The position numbers and the translations under genes are program-made. Below, in pieces: positions 62,101-63,884 of a DNA stretch of 64,000 nt. The number at the start of each line of letters is the position of its first letter. The first letter of the stretch is position 1. Below the pieces are notes generated by a model. That model saw nothing but the letters and a program-made list of their open reading frames with translations, did no database searches and was not told the DNA's origin. The DNA is from Acanthaster planci (taxonomy: Eukaryota > Echinodermata > Asteroidea > Valvatida > Acanthasteridae): the NCBI RefSeq assembly GCF_001949145.1, contig NW_019091388.1:431212-495211 (forward strand), in the 5' to 3' direction.

Positions 62101-63884
62101 CACAAGTCCTTTCACAAGACCCTTCACAAGTCCCTGCATAAGTCTAGTCATAAGTAACACGGTGAACAATGACAAAAGAATACTTTTTTCACAGCCAATT
62201 TGAATAGCTTGTGAATTAAGACTGAATGACTTGTGATGGACTTACAAGGACTTGTGATGGACTCAAATACAATGCTGGTTTACACTGAGGCAGAGTTGCA
62301 TGTATAACATGTATGATACATTCTGATTAACCCTAACCCTCACTTGTCCTCCCAAATGCTCTTAGAAGTGAAGAATGTTGCATGATTTAGGCTCATCACA
62401 AAAATGTGTTGCTTACTTTGAATGATGCTTTGTGTCAGTGTCTTGGGCCGATATTGTGCTGTTTGTAATCAACCGTTCCTAAATTCAGGCATACATTATA
62501 CTTGAAACCATCCCCAACGGATATGACTTGTACTGCCTCAATATGTTTTAGGAATTGTCAGAAAATTTGAAGAAAACATGAATAGTCACCTGTCCAAGGA
62601 ACACATTCAAAAAATTAATTGAGAGTTTGGATGACTAAGGCTGTATTCAGTTTTTCCATTGAGACAGCTTGAGGATTTTGTAGAAAAGATTGTGTTCTGG
62701 TAACTATACTAAATTAAGTTTGAATTCGAAAGGACTCACTGATTTGTGATAAATGGGACTAACAGTAAAATGGAATTAAACTGTTGGTAATAAATATTAG
62801 ACTAGAATGAAATTGCGTCTTTTAGATTTGATTTTCGAGAAAATTAATCACAAAACAGTTTAATGTGGTTTTCGGAAATGTGAAATATACCCTGTCAGAA
62901 ATCAACAACTGTGATTCTTTTTTACTTTGGTCAGAGGAGATTTTAGACGAACCTTCAATGCAGCTGCTTTACAACTTTGAAGAAGAGTGCACAGAGAACT
63001 ATTTGAGACAAAAAGCTCTGGAGGAACAGTCATCAGTCAATGGAACAATACAAAGGATATCAGAAAAGTAAGGTCAAATTGGACATTTAACATGTGAACA
63101 ATTTGAAGTCTTGTATGACATTTTACACCAAAAGAATGCATAGTACTACCCTAAATGAGAGCTGATGATACTATGCATCCTTGAGCGGTGTTTCAACCAC
63201 TTATTTGTACAGGTCAATTCACAAGTAGTTTTCCCACAAGTCAAGTCTGAATTCATTGTTTAGTCAACTTGTGTCACGTCCTGATTGATGTGGTACAATT
63301 TTTCTGACATTTGACAATGGTGATGTGACTTGTATTTTGCAAATAAGTCTGCCTAATTTGTCCATTATTTTGTGCTCATATTTCTTATGAGAAAACTTCA
63401 GAAGAATGAAAACAGATTTGGTTTTGTGCAGAGAAAGTCAAAGATACTATTTTTTCTTGTATTTATTTCAACACAAGTTGGTAATGTCAACAAATCAAAT
63501 TTGTTCAAGTCAGATTTTGCAAGTCGTTTTTCTGAACGATTTAAACCAGAAACCTTGCCTTGAATGGGGAACAAAAATGCACTATGCAGGAATCAGCAAG
63601 GTTAAAAAGGGCCTTTTCAGTGCCTTTAATCTATGCAAGTACTAAAGTGTACCAATTCCTGTGCATTTCTCATTACAAGGGTGGACACATACTCAACTTT
63701 TCAAGAGGAACAGCAGCAGCGTGATTTCAAGTACAGTGAATCAATCAGGCGACTGACTGAGCGAGTTGACAACATGGAGAGATCTATAGAAAGCGTGATG
63801 CAACTCATGAGCAATGAGAAGGAACCAGATGACAAGAAGGGACTTGGTGGTAAAGTCACATCTATGTCTCCCATTGCAGTCTGA
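11049..63884 (+). CDS. TRPM: TRPM-family cation channel gene, 24-exon model
   Basis: Membrane cation channel of the TRP melastatin family, expected as a tetramer in the plasma membrane or an organelle membrane. I joined 24 exons with GT/AG borders and matching phases, total 3,714 coding bases (about 1,237 residues plus stop). Order: SLOG/TRPM homology region (about residues 30-340), MHR repeats (340-715), poorly conserved linker (716-800), S1 (815-840), S2, S3-S4 (867-958), S5 and pore (959-1,022), S6 (about 1,040-1,063), TRP helix (about 1,075-1,095), coiled coil (1,130-1,225). The length suits a TRPM without a fused enzyme (family members lacking one are about 1,100-1,250 residues). The pore glutamate (YGELF) resembles the TRPM1/3/6/7 group, but invertebrate TRPM2/8-like channels may share it, so the paralogue is left open. 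Exon 1, exon 12 and exon 16 are the least certain. Confidence 0.9.
11115..13717. other. TRPM intron 1
   Basis: AT-rich intron of 2.6 kb. I see no other gene. Around 13,435-13,510 a short word (ATTCCATT / ATGTTCC) repeats in a decayed tandem pattern. Confidence 0.4.
13718..13803 (+). CDS. TRPM: TRPM exon 2, start of the conserved N-terminal region
   Basis: Bounded by ctctag and GT|gtaagt. It reads TFKKVECIRFVPSTKSQG, which matches the TRPM family segment 'W-I-E-x-T-F-x-K-R-E-C-x-x-x-I-P-S-T-K' found just before the cysteine-rich CxCG motif. The exon ends with two bases that join one base of exon 3, keeping the frame into that motif. Confidence 0.8.
14444..14606 (+). CDS. TRPM: TRPM exon 3, CxCG and 'FQG' segment
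   Basis: Acceptor tttgcag, donor AAG|gtatat. The reading frame gives CLCGRVFEHH near the start and PTDAFGEVEFQG near the end, both hallmark TRPM N-terminal segments (family: CxCG...H and PTDAYGxIEFQG). It ends in phase 0 after a lysine that precedes the YVR motif of exon 4. Confidence 0.9.
14743..14956 (+). CDS. TRPM: TRPM exon 4, SLOG-domain core
   Basis: Starts YVRVAHDTQASDIL and continues LPKLLIEVTGGAKDF, FVLQPKLRR and AWILTGGTNTG, an unmistakable TRPM signature (LPKLLISVxGG and GAWIxTGGxNxG). This is the eukaryotic SLOG/LSDAT-type fold that binds nucleotides in some TRPMs. The donor falls after ACT G, and exon 5 supplies GT to complete the glycine of the TGG-NTG loop. The following intron is 12.5 kb. 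Confidence 0.95.
14957..15900. other. First part of TRPM intron 4, no gene seen
   Basis: No coding or repeat feature could be supported in this stretch. Confidence 0.35.
15900..17080 (+). repeat. LTR-like unit with TATA box and poly(A) signal
   Basis: A GC-rich block about 1.1 kb long inside intron 4 has TATAAATAG at 16,346 followed 690 bp later by AATAAA at 17,036-17,041, with no ORF between, as in the U3-R-U5 of a large LTR. No PBS, coding region or second copy was found in the window, so it may be a solo LTR. Exact ends and target duplication were not resolved. It could instead be the 5' exon of an unrecognised transcript. Confidence 0.35.
17081..19194. other. Intron 4 continued, no gene seen
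   Basis: Low-complexity runs (G-run and C-run near 17,505-17,600) create a 127-codon - strand ORF with no domain. Otherwise AT-rich anonymous sequence, becoming CG-rich after 18,800. Confidence 0.35.
19195..19760 (+). repeat. CG-rich interspersed repeat, copy A
   Basis: Shares with copy B (21,310-21,605) the exact word TCCGCTCCGAGCGGAACAAA (19,466; extended match 26 bp) which contains a CCGCTCCGAGCGG palindrome, and further on ACACGCAGAA...GCAAGAACCCG..TGTAACC. It also carries GATCTCCATTATAAC near 19,230, found again in B and in fragment C at 23,060. Probably a non-autonomous DNA element; ends not defined. Confidence 0.5.
20313..20420 (+). repeat. Partial copy of the palindromic MITE at 7,545-7,722
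   Basis: One arm and the centre of the 7.5 kb element recur here: GATACGGGCGATTCACAATA, AGAGTTTGCAACGCGTTGG and GCGCGAAATCTGTCGG in the same order and spacing. The opposite arm is absent. Shows the element is a family, not a single accident. Confidence 0.65.
20421..21309. other. Intron 4 continued
   Basis: Poly-C and poly-G runs flank an 84-codon + ORF (20,793-21,047) of uncertain nature; its end vaguely recalls integrase-type helix-turn-helix proteins of DNA transposons, but too weakly to call. Confidence 0.3.
21310..21605 (+). repeat. CG-rich interspersed repeat, copy B, with hairpin
   Basis: Second copy of the family at 19,195-19,760 (26-bp identical block at 21,337-21,362; tail ACACGCAGAACGCGTGCAAG near 21,530). 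It also contains the inverted repeat ACCACAGACATA...TATGTCTGTGGT at 21,401-21,438. The 3' end, GATCTCCATTATATAGACTG to GGATAGGACATCGCG, matches fragment C in reverse complement. Confidence 0.5.
21606..23014. other. Intron 4 continued, AT-rich
   Basis: No gene or repeat boundary could be supported here. Confidence 0.35.
23015..23115 (-). repeat. CG-rich interspersed repeat, inverted fragment C
   Basis: GCGCGATGTCCTATCCGGTC and ATAATGGAGATCAATG at 23,035-23,075 are the reverse complement of the 3' end of copy B (21,570-21,602). It lies about 115 bp from the RTE insertion. Confidence 0.5.
23337..25034 (-). pseudogene. RTE reverse transcriptase and C-terminal region, broken
   Basis: Frame 24,477-25,034 covers the linker and RT start (LKNGKAAGPDGIPGQALK). 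Then NYRGITLLLVPGKVFNRIIL (24,404-24,724), VDYEKAFDSVDRATLWKLL (24,073-24,378; first catalytic Asp) and DLTDDLALLSHN (23,872-24,066), where the usual FADD box reads LTDD but keeps both aspartates. The C-terminus has RRKFRWLGHTLRKS (23,337-23,528), typical of RTE-like ORFs. At least three frameshifts are required to join them. Confidence 0.82.
25195..26420 (-). pseudogene. RTE endonuclease domain, broken
   Basis: In different - strand frames: QIAAEMKRYNLMLLRISETR near 26,250 (RTE endonuclease start, where glutamate binds metal), LYGVEKRIKLNVIQFYAP (25,748-26,005), and RVRRGADAASDHHLLTARVK (25,195-25,494), which contains the SDHHL motif closing the EEP-nuclease active site. Frameshifts separate the three. 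Its job in an intact element is to nick target DNA. Confidence 0.75.
26505..26568 (-). CDS. Possible first coding exon of a zinc-ribbon protein
   Basis: On the - strand an ATG at 26,568 with A at -3 opens MFGNCGHEMRNTDIFCSNCG, two CxxC-type knuckles (C-G-H, C-S-N-C-G) like the N-terminal double zinc ribbon seen in many proteins. It then meets CAAG|gttagt, a plausible donor, after 21 codons plus one base. The rest of such a gene would lie at lower coordinates; the RTE element starts only 23 bp beyond the donor. No second exon was found, so this may be a gene fragment or chance. It lies antisense inside TRPM intron 4. Confidence 0.35.
26569..27417. other. End of TRPM intron 4
   Basis: AT-rich, with a decayed repeat of GCAGATTTT / TTTTAGCAGA words near 27,000-27,090. 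The acceptor of exon 5 is preceded by T-rich sequence. Confidence 0.35.
27418..27557 (+). CDS. TRPM: TRPM exon 5
   Basis: Begins with the two bases that finish the glycine of exon 4, then VMKHVGKALREH, continuing AIGVVSWGIVDG. These match TRPM 'GVxxHVGxAxxxH' and 'GIAPWGxxxNR'. The donor is GCA|gtaaga in phase 0. Confidence 0.92.
28267..28441 (+). CDS. TRPM: TRPM exon 6
   Basis: Frame RVKHYRMTSS then LDPNHTHFILVDNGTVGKYG, a TRPM hallmark (LxxxHSHFILVDDGTxGKYGAE), followed by LRSSLEKLVSN. Ends one base into a codon at A|gtaggt, completed by exon 7. Part of the SLOG domain that shapes the ligand pocket. Confidence 0.95.
28442..29159. other. TRPM intron 6, 5' part
   Basis: AT-rich intron sequence with no other feature before the SINE. 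Confidence 0.4.
29160..29490 (+). mobile_element. tRNA-derived SINE
   Basis: An A-box-like TGGTGTAGTGG (29,174-29,184) and a B-box GGTTTGATTCC (29,217-29,227) are spaced as in a tRNA-type pol III promoter. The rest (ATGTGGATTAGGTTG, then GGGTTTTCCTCCTACATC) continues as a SINE body with no tRNA fold, ending near CATTAAAAGATG. It ends about 40 bp before the exon 7 splice acceptor, in the same orientation as the gene. Pol III activity is inferred from boxes only. Confidence 0.65.
29527..29698 (+). CDS. TRPM: TRPM exon 7
   Basis: Reads PAVCLVLEGGLNTIRVVLEN and PVVIAEGSGRGADLIAYAY, matching TRPM 'VPVVxLVxEGGPxxIxxVLE' and 'PVVVCDGSGRASDILA'. Acceptor ctctctgcag; the exon ends GG|gtatgt with two bases carried to exon 8. 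The next intron (8 kb) holds the Gypsy element. Confidence 0.95.
29699..30659. other. TRPM intron 7, first part
   Basis: Contains at 30,030-30,220 a decayed repeat with words such as GTCCAAA, GTCCAAAGGTTCGATAATCC and GGTAAAAAAGTCC, probably an old interspersed repeat. No gene. Confidence 0.35.
30660..31082. repeat. ACTTG-rich repeat, left half
   Basis: Dense GACTTG/ACTTGGACTTG words on the + strand. The same word pattern resumes at 36,967-37,262 directly after the Gypsy element, indicating one older repeat split by that insertion. Confidence 0.55.
31083..31289 (-). repeat. Gypsy 3' LTR, truncated
   Basis: Matches the right LTR from TGTAGCGTGTCCTGT through GACACGAGGTGTCTAG to CATACCAGCAGGGGCA, then stops at about 31,289. 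The remaining inner end (through CGCTACA) and the polypurine tract position are missing, so the LTR joins internal sequence directly. Confidence 0.8.
31290..31988 (-). other. Gypsy 3' internal region, GC-rich, no domain recognised
   Basis: Long overlapping ORFs occur on both strands (for example 31,223-31,822 on - and 31,292-31,837 on +), mainly because the GC content removes stop codons. Proline-, glycine- and arginine-rich translations give no domain. It may be the C-terminal part of the zinc-finger ORF. Confidence 0.4.
31989..32249 (-). pseudogene. Accessory C2H2 zinc-finger ORF of the Gypsy element
   Basis: On the - strand an ATG at 32,249 starts MDWLVCPHCQ, then a stop, then in the same frame NLRRHLRSACPE and PYTCEQGCGRCFYRSDMRDR followed by HHRHC. 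These are two zinc-finger-like units (C-x2-C...H...C and C-x3-C-x2-C...H-H/C). It sits after the integrase C-terminus and before the 3' LTR, where Gypsy elements normally carry nothing or an env-like ORF. Immediately before the ATG the - strand has TTTCTCTTCCCAG|G, a good splice acceptor, hinting at a spliced subgenomic message. Inactivated by the stop after codon 10. Confidence 0.6.
32340..33100 (-). pseudogene. Gypsy integrase remnant lacking the catalytic core
   Basis: From 33,093 down: LDDPELGPVRQWL (linker after RNase H), then about 32,600-32,690 HNHQTAGHL and WCQKCHLC, the H-H-C-C zinc-binding module. Right after this, within about 50 bp, the frame goes to GFKPGEAIWLF and WYGPFTMPRCLHDVTYKVQC (32,350-32,500), the integrase C-terminal region. 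The D,D-35-E core expected between them is missing, so about 0.5 kb has been deleted. Confidence 0.68.
33200..33560 (-). pseudogene. Gypsy RNase H
   Basis: Frames 33,290-33,553 and 33,222-33,410 give TDACQTAFEHLQDAGAILSQ, VVYGNRVLTKVERNYCTNRK and ELLVVMHFVHYFL, matching the Gypsy RNase H motifs 'D-A-S...G(A/G)VLSQ' and 'S(R)xLxxxExNYxxxxKExLAVV'. The first catalytic aspartate lies in a damaged segment. A frameshift separates it from RT. Confidence 0.78.
33700..34440 (-). pseudogene. Gypsy reverse transcriptase
   Basis: Frame 33,890-34,363 gives LADRVIKPSHSPWSSTVVLV, RKKDGSVPFCVDYRRVNAAT and KDAYPIPQIEDNTL; frame 33,714-33,989 gives MDLASGYWHVRM, FGLCNAPATFKRLM and VAIIYVDDVFIW. The YVDD catalytic box is at 33,789-33,800 on the - strand. 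These are complete Ty3/Gypsy RT motifs in order, but a frameshift lies between the two frames near 33,980. Confidence 0.88.
34440..34930 (-). pseudogene. Gypsy protease-RT linker remnant
   Basis: MGIDFMAKHRCKWRW (34,672-34,917) matches 'LGxDFLxxHxCxxDW' that follows the aspartic protease in Gypsy elements; 34,487-34,729 continues with MRVFNPMGDPVTVYKGSRLA, the linker before RT. The protease active-site D-S/T-G triad is not visible; the frame before this joins gag directly, so the protease core and gag zinc knuckle seem deleted. Confidence 0.62.
34985..36460 (-). pseudogene. Gypsy gag region, broken
   Basis: A - strand ATG at about 36,458 begins MELVDDLGRVPDS. The frame set then moves through ELESFLAEQSSRSGG and PLPKSKVRFQLEHDHFTPV (36,097-36,459) and into capsid-like segments near 35,000-35,350 (YLASHLLGLAQEAF, SLEELGRSIWR, AEAITLATEMDAFLE). 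Position after the 5' LTR and before RT supports gag. No CCHC knuckle seen. Several frameshifts. Confidence 0.6.
36506..36523 (-). other. Candidate primer-binding site of the Gypsy element
   Basis: Two bases after the inner end of the 5' LTR (36,526) the - strand reads TGGTGGCAGCGGCGAGAC. Beginning with TGG, complementary to a tRNA CCA end, is the rule for retroelement primer sites; I did not identify the tRNA. Confidence 0.45.
36526..36962 (-). repeat. Gypsy 5' LTR with expanded tandem repeat
   Basis: Complete 437-bp LTR with TGTAGCG...CGCTACA ends. Between 36,690 and 36,918 it holds four copies of a 50-59 bp unit (AAGGCGGGAAAGTCACTGGC starts at 36,691, 36,750, 36,800 and 36,859). The left LTR and the solo LTR at 55,163 have one copy, so this LTR expanded after or during insertion. 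Confidence 0.85.
36963..37262. repeat. ACTTG-rich repeat, right half
   Basis: AACTTGACTTGTGCTTGG, TTGTGACTTGACTGGACTGG and related words resume after the Gypsy element and continue the pattern of 30,660-31,082. Confidence 0.55.
37773..37896 (+). CDS. TRPM: TRPM exon 8
   Basis: One base completes the glycine of exon 7, then LMPDHKEKLKAKIAQTF and LFEDLEQVMKRKNL. TRPM proteins have a matching helix 'LxxxLxxTIxKTFxxxxxxxxxLFxxLxxCMKKKxLI'. It ends in phase 0 at CTG|gtaagg. Confidence 0.88.
38910..38982 (+). CDS. TRPM: TRPM exon 9
   Basis: Reads ITIYSVDAGDDVDIDYAILN then ALMK; TRPM family: 'ITVFxxxxxxxxDIDxAILxALLKG'. Acceptor ttcactaag, donor G|gtaatc. The 73-bp size is small but the match and phase (0 in, 1 out) fit both neighbours. 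Confidence 0.9.
39189..39289 (+). CDS. TRPM: TRPM exon 10
   Basis: Reads SPSDQLKLSLIWNRVDLAKE then KIFNQNISW, matching TRPM 'SxxDQLxLALAWNRVDIAxxxIFxxxxxW', an ankyrin-like MHR helix pair. Ends in phase 0 at AAC|gtaaga. Confidence 0.95.
39482..39628 (+). CDS. TRPM: TRPM exon 11
   Basis: Reads LDEAMEVALVRNRVDFVRLL then LEAGCYMKSFVTTKRLEQLY, matching TRPM 'LxxAMxDALVxDRVxFVKLLIENGVxMxxFLTxxRLExLY'. Clean phase 0 at both ends (ttattag / ATG|gtaata). Confidence 0.95.
40064..40129 (+). CDS. TRPM: TRPM exon 12
   Basis: Acceptor tttttctctcag; DESEPFPTLSVLYQQANLMP then PK|gtattg. TRPMs have here 'NTLxxLVxDVxxxxLPxxY', so the TLSVLYQQ part is a modest match. The donor is weaker than others, but phase 0 fits both sides and the 3' intron border is strong. 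Confidence 0.68.
40130..43757. repeat. TRPM intron 12: a large inverted repeat
   Basis: Left arm about 40,310-41,390 and right arm about 42,255-43,600 are reverse complements, with an extra block of about 350 bp in the right arm and about 0.85 kb between arms. Examples: CATTTGAGGAGCTCATTTT at 41,196-41,214 pairs with its reverse complement at 42,868-42,886; GGAGCTGTCATGTGTTGAC at 41,255-41,273 pairs with 42,391-42,409 (18 of 19). TGACCTTTGAC words, GTGACAATTTTTCTAC and ATAAAAATTGC are further paired blocks. It fills almost the whole intron and would fold into a stem of about 1 kb in the pre-mRNA. Origin may be two opposite copies of one repeat. Confidence 0.82.
41128..41184. repeat. Short hairpin inside the left foldback arm
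   Basis: GTTTTCAGAGCCAGAGCAGT is followed by its reverse complement ACTGCTCTGGCTCTGAAAAC with a short spacer (TAGATAGGCCT). The right arm has only one copy of the word (near 42,910), so the small hairpin formed in the left arm alone. Confidence 0.7.
43758..43916 (+). CDS. TRPM: TRPM exon 13
   Basis: Acceptor cattatcag; reads IRYGKRHFRLQLIGRLIQYL then GKGFACNYT, matching the TRPM segment 'LxDIGxVIEYLMGGxYRCNYT'. It continues with a Cys-rich stretch (LRCKTCGTFMKC). Ends GAG|gtatgt in phase 0. Confidence 0.88.
44169..44404 (+). CDS. TRPM: TRPM exon 14
   Basis: Starts GEESDSCSSSADFDCFPFND then LFLWALLTKKYQIARLMWQR, matching TRPM 'PxxDLLIWAVLxxRxxMAxxxWxxGxExxAxALxAxxLxxxMA'. The exon ends AG|gtacag with two bases, and exon 15 contributes one base to an arginine. 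MHR3/4 boundary. Confidence 0.95.
44405..45175. other. TRPM intron 14
   Basis: Frame continues open for a further 87 codons past the donor, but the translation (GGTGHGGSPHIYDP...) has no TRPM character, so the donor at 44,405 is preferred. No other feature. Confidence 0.5.
45176..45398 (+). CDS. TRPM: TRPM exon 15
   Basis: Reads YENLAVELLSQCFEED, NWSEQTCLSLAAAFNHSRFI and AHPSIQFLLNDQWYG, matching TRPM 'FExLAxxLLxxCxxxDxxxAxxLLxxxxxxWxxxTCLxLAxxAxxxxFxAHxxxQxLLxxxWxG'. Ends AAG|gtaagg, phase 0. Confidence 0.95.
45399..46259. other. TRPM intron 15
   Basis: Holds a decayed hAT-type MITE copy (45,795-45,958). No other gene. Confidence 0.4.
45795..45958. repeat. Degenerate copy of the hAT-type MITE
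   Basis: GAGTCCATCACAAGTC at 45,795 and GGACTTGCGATTGACTC ending at 45,958 resemble the terminal repeats of the 62,080-62,277 element. The inner CTTTGTCATTGTTCACC near 45,893 is the reverse complement of the inner block of that element, so this copy is inserted in the opposite orientation. Confidence 0.6.
46260..46394 (+). CDS. TRPM: TRPM exon 16 (diverged linker before S1)
   Basis: Acceptor gtcatttcag and donor GCT|gtaagc with phase 0 at both ends, matching exons 15 and 17. It begins EFTEWLFPAKASNSTDEQLS. TRPMs usually have a hydrophobic pre-S1 helix ending LLxPP here; only a weak WLFPA remains. Accepted on splice structure; it could be an alternative exon. Confidence 0.5.
46690..47720. repeat. 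CCCATGG-rich minisatellites
   Basis: 46,690-46,850 has palindromic words (TCCCATGGGAAAATTTCCCA). From 46,855 to 47,245 a 20-30 bp unit like TCCCATGGTGATTTTCCCAT repeats about 14 times with G/T variation. From 47,455 to 47,700 a different 30-33 bp unit (GGTGTTCCCATGCTGATCAT) repeats about seven times. ORFs on both strands here are by-products of the repeat. Confidence 0.9.
47918..48106 (+). CDS. TRPM: TRPM exon 17, leading into S1
   Basis: Acceptor tctttcttatgcgtag. The phase-0 frame ends VAPIGKFWINT, matching 'FYxAPIVKFWFNT' at the start of S1 in TRPMs, then ACG|gtaaga. The earlier part (GSLGLGIRGPTFKRRLPYCT) is not conserved. Fits directly to exon 18. Confidence 0.8.
49676..50245 (+). other. 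Unrecognised 189-codon open frame
   Basis: The open frame lacks an ATG at its start (first ATG at about 49,697). The product is polar and rich in Thr, Asn, Gln and His with no motif I recognise. It lies in the TRPM intron on the same strand; length alone is not enough for a gene. It may be a fragment of a transposon. Confidence 0.15.
50681..50968. repeat. Foldback unit with GTGCCCAAT ends
   Basis: GTGCCCAAT near 50,681 is matched by ATTGGGCAA near 50,960. Between them, words TTTTTTCCC..., TTTTTCACAATTTGTGAAA and variants repeat in both orientations. Probably a small non-autonomous DNA transposon. Target duplication not determined. Confidence 0.5.
51827..51955 (+). CDS. TRPM: TRPM exon 18, S1 to S2
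   Basis: Reads LFYFIFLMMFSFVVLVDLQG (rest of S1) and VVEWVVTCTVFTLAMEELRQ (S2; TRPM 'EWxLxxYxxxxxxExxRE'). Acceptor ttcttgcag, donor CAG|gtgggt, phase 0 both sides. Confidence 0.93.
51956..54005. other. TRPM intron 18
   Basis: Contains the pair of inverted arms at 52,275-52,395 and 53,440-53,590 and short AT-rich stretches; no gene. Confidence 0.4.
52275..53590. repeat. Element with inverted arms of about 120-150 bp
   Basis: CCCAAGTTTAAGGTGATTGT at 52,283 is repeated as the reverse complement at 53,555-53,575, and GAGAACTTG, TCCTGAAAAAAT and CAAGATATCACC words pair through both arms. The 1.0-kb centre has no ORF with a known domain. Likely a non-autonomous DNA transposon or two opposite copies of a repeat. 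Confidence 0.6.
54006..54281 (+). CDS. TRPM: TRPM exon 19, S3 and S4
   Basis: Contains KWNVWDLVGILLYIPGFILR (S3), FARMFFCLDVMVWYVRLLDV (S4) and GPYVNMIGNM (S4-S5 linker start, a TRPM hallmark 'GPYVxMIGKM'). The S4 has one arginine, as in non-voltage-gated TRPs. Donor ATG|gtgcgt, phase 0. Largest exon of the gene. Confidence 0.96.
54953..54984. repeat. Perfect 14-bp hairpin with 4-nt loop
   Basis: AGCATCCAAGGAGT, loop GCAT, then ACTCCTTGGATGCT. It lies in TRPM intron 19 and is the strongest small hairpin seen. No U-run follows, and the stem is too short for a microRNA precursor. Confidence 0.8.
55163..55415. mobile_element. Solo LTR of the 31-37 kb Gypsy family
   Basis: Begins TGTAGCGTGTCCTACGG and ends GATGCTACA. 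Shares GGCTCTGACGCT, GACATGAGGCGTCTAGC, CATACCAGCGGGGGCAG and GGCGCCCCCACTGGCCGAAC with the Gypsy LTR but is much diverged and carries one tandem unit. Internal genes are absent, as after LTR-LTR recombination. Flanks give no convincing target duplication. Confidence 0.85.
55416..56570. other. TRPM intron 19 continued
   Basis: AT-rich sequence without any recognised gene up to the assembly gap. A GGTTTGGTTTTGGTTTGG low-complexity run lies at 56,365-56,400. Confidence 0.4.
56571..57077. other. Assembly gap (507 N)
   Basis: Unknown bases. Intron 19 of the TRPM gene spans it; no exon is required here since exon 19 joins exon 20 in phase 0. Apparent ORFs over it are artefacts. Confidence 0.99.
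57078..57943. other. End of TRPM intron 19
   Basis: No gene or repeat supported. Ends in a T9 polypyrimidine tract just before the exon 20 acceptor. Confidence 0.4.
57944..58133 (+). CDS. TRPM: TRPM exon 20, S5 and pore loop
   Basis: Begins IRDLLYFMLILLVFLVSYGV then ARQAIL, the S5 helix with the TRPM 'xSxGVARQAIL' motif. Then the pore helix and filter region IPYWQVYGELFPDAENN. The glutamate after YG is at the place that sets cation selectivity in TRPMs (E or Q by subtype). Ends one base into a codon (A|gtaaat) before the S6 exon. Confidence 0.96.
58134..59263. other. TRPM intron 20, first part
   Basis: AT-rich intron sequence, nothing recognised until the piggyBac-type element at 59,264. 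Confidence 0.4.
59264..59846. mobile_element. Non-autonomous piggyBac-type transposon (MITE)
   Basis: CCACTTCCTGCCGGGG at 59,264 and CCCCGGCATGAAGTGG ending at 59,846 are terminal inverted repeats (15 of 16 paired), and TTAA flanks both sides (59,260-59,263 and 59,847-59,850). TTAA is the target site of piggyBac elements. The 583-bp interior has no transposase; it has an inner subterminal repeat (GGACTCCGG ... CCGGAGTCTCC). Confidence 0.88.
59851..61086. other. TRPM intron 20, second part
   Basis: Includes a 10-bp inverted word (CAGGAGACTG at 60,436 and CAGTCTCCTG at 60,478) and a short ORF (60,400-60,672) without a known domain. No other feature. Confidence 0.4.
61087..61210 (+). CDS. TRPM: TRPM exon 21, S6
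   Basis: Completes an Asn codon and reads NVTAEPQAEINEWDRV, then YLMISNVLLLNLLIAIF, the S6 helix with TRPM motif 'LxxNILLVNLLIAxFN'. NVT is a possible glycosylation sequon in the outer pore. It ends AA|gtaagt, joined to C in exon 22 to give the next Asn. Confidence 0.95.
61880..62067 (+). CDS. TRPM: TRPM exon 22, TRP helix
   Basis: Reads NTFTRVHDNASEIWKFQRYR then LIMEYSEKPFLPAPFTII, the TRP box (WKFQRYxLIMxF) and following re-entrant segment. The frame then runs FNLPDM and ends A|gtaggt. A hAT-type element begins 12 bp downstream of this donor. Confidence 0.96.
62072..62079. repeat. 8-bp target duplication (left) of the hAT-type element
   Basis: GTTTACAC at 62,072-62,079 and GTTTACAC at 62,278-62,285 flank the element. 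The left copy starts 4 bases after the exon 22 border, so the original donor context gtaggttta is preserved. Confidence 0.85.
62080..62277. mobile_element. hAT-type MITE at the exon 22 donor
   Basis: Ends CAGTGTTGTATTGGAGTCC and GGACTCAAATACAATGCTG form inverted repeats extending through CATCACAAGTCC; most of about 31 positions pair. 8-bp flanking repeats and CAG ends are hAT features. Interior words CACAAGTCC / GGACTTGTGATGG. 198 bp, no coding capacity. A relative lies at 45,795-45,958. Confidence 0.88.
62286..62934. other. TRPM intron 22 remainder
   Basis: AT-rich; no gene or repeat seen. Confidence 0.4.
62935..63067 (+). CDS. TRPM: TRPM exon 23, start of the C-terminal coil
   Basis: Reads MQLLYNFEEECTENYLRQKA, matching the TRPM post-TRP segment 'xxLxxFEExCxExYxxxKE'. 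Ends AA|gtaagg, joined to G in exon 24 (lysine). The acceptor is tggtcag. Confidence 0.92.
63068..63679. other. TRPM intron 23
   Basis: AT-rich intron, no other feature. Confidence 0.4.
63680..63884 (+). CDS. TRPM: TRPM exon 24, coiled coil and stop
   Basis: Reads EEQQQRDFKYSESIRRLTER then VDNMERSIESVMQLMSNEKE, a heptad coil like the TRPM tetramer coil, followed by a short tail ending SPIAV and TGA at 63,882-63,884. No kinase or NUDT9-H sequence follows in the window. A possible splice donor, GGTG|gtaaag at 63,850, lies 32 bp before the stop; if used, the message would go on to exons outside the window. Confidence 0.88.
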
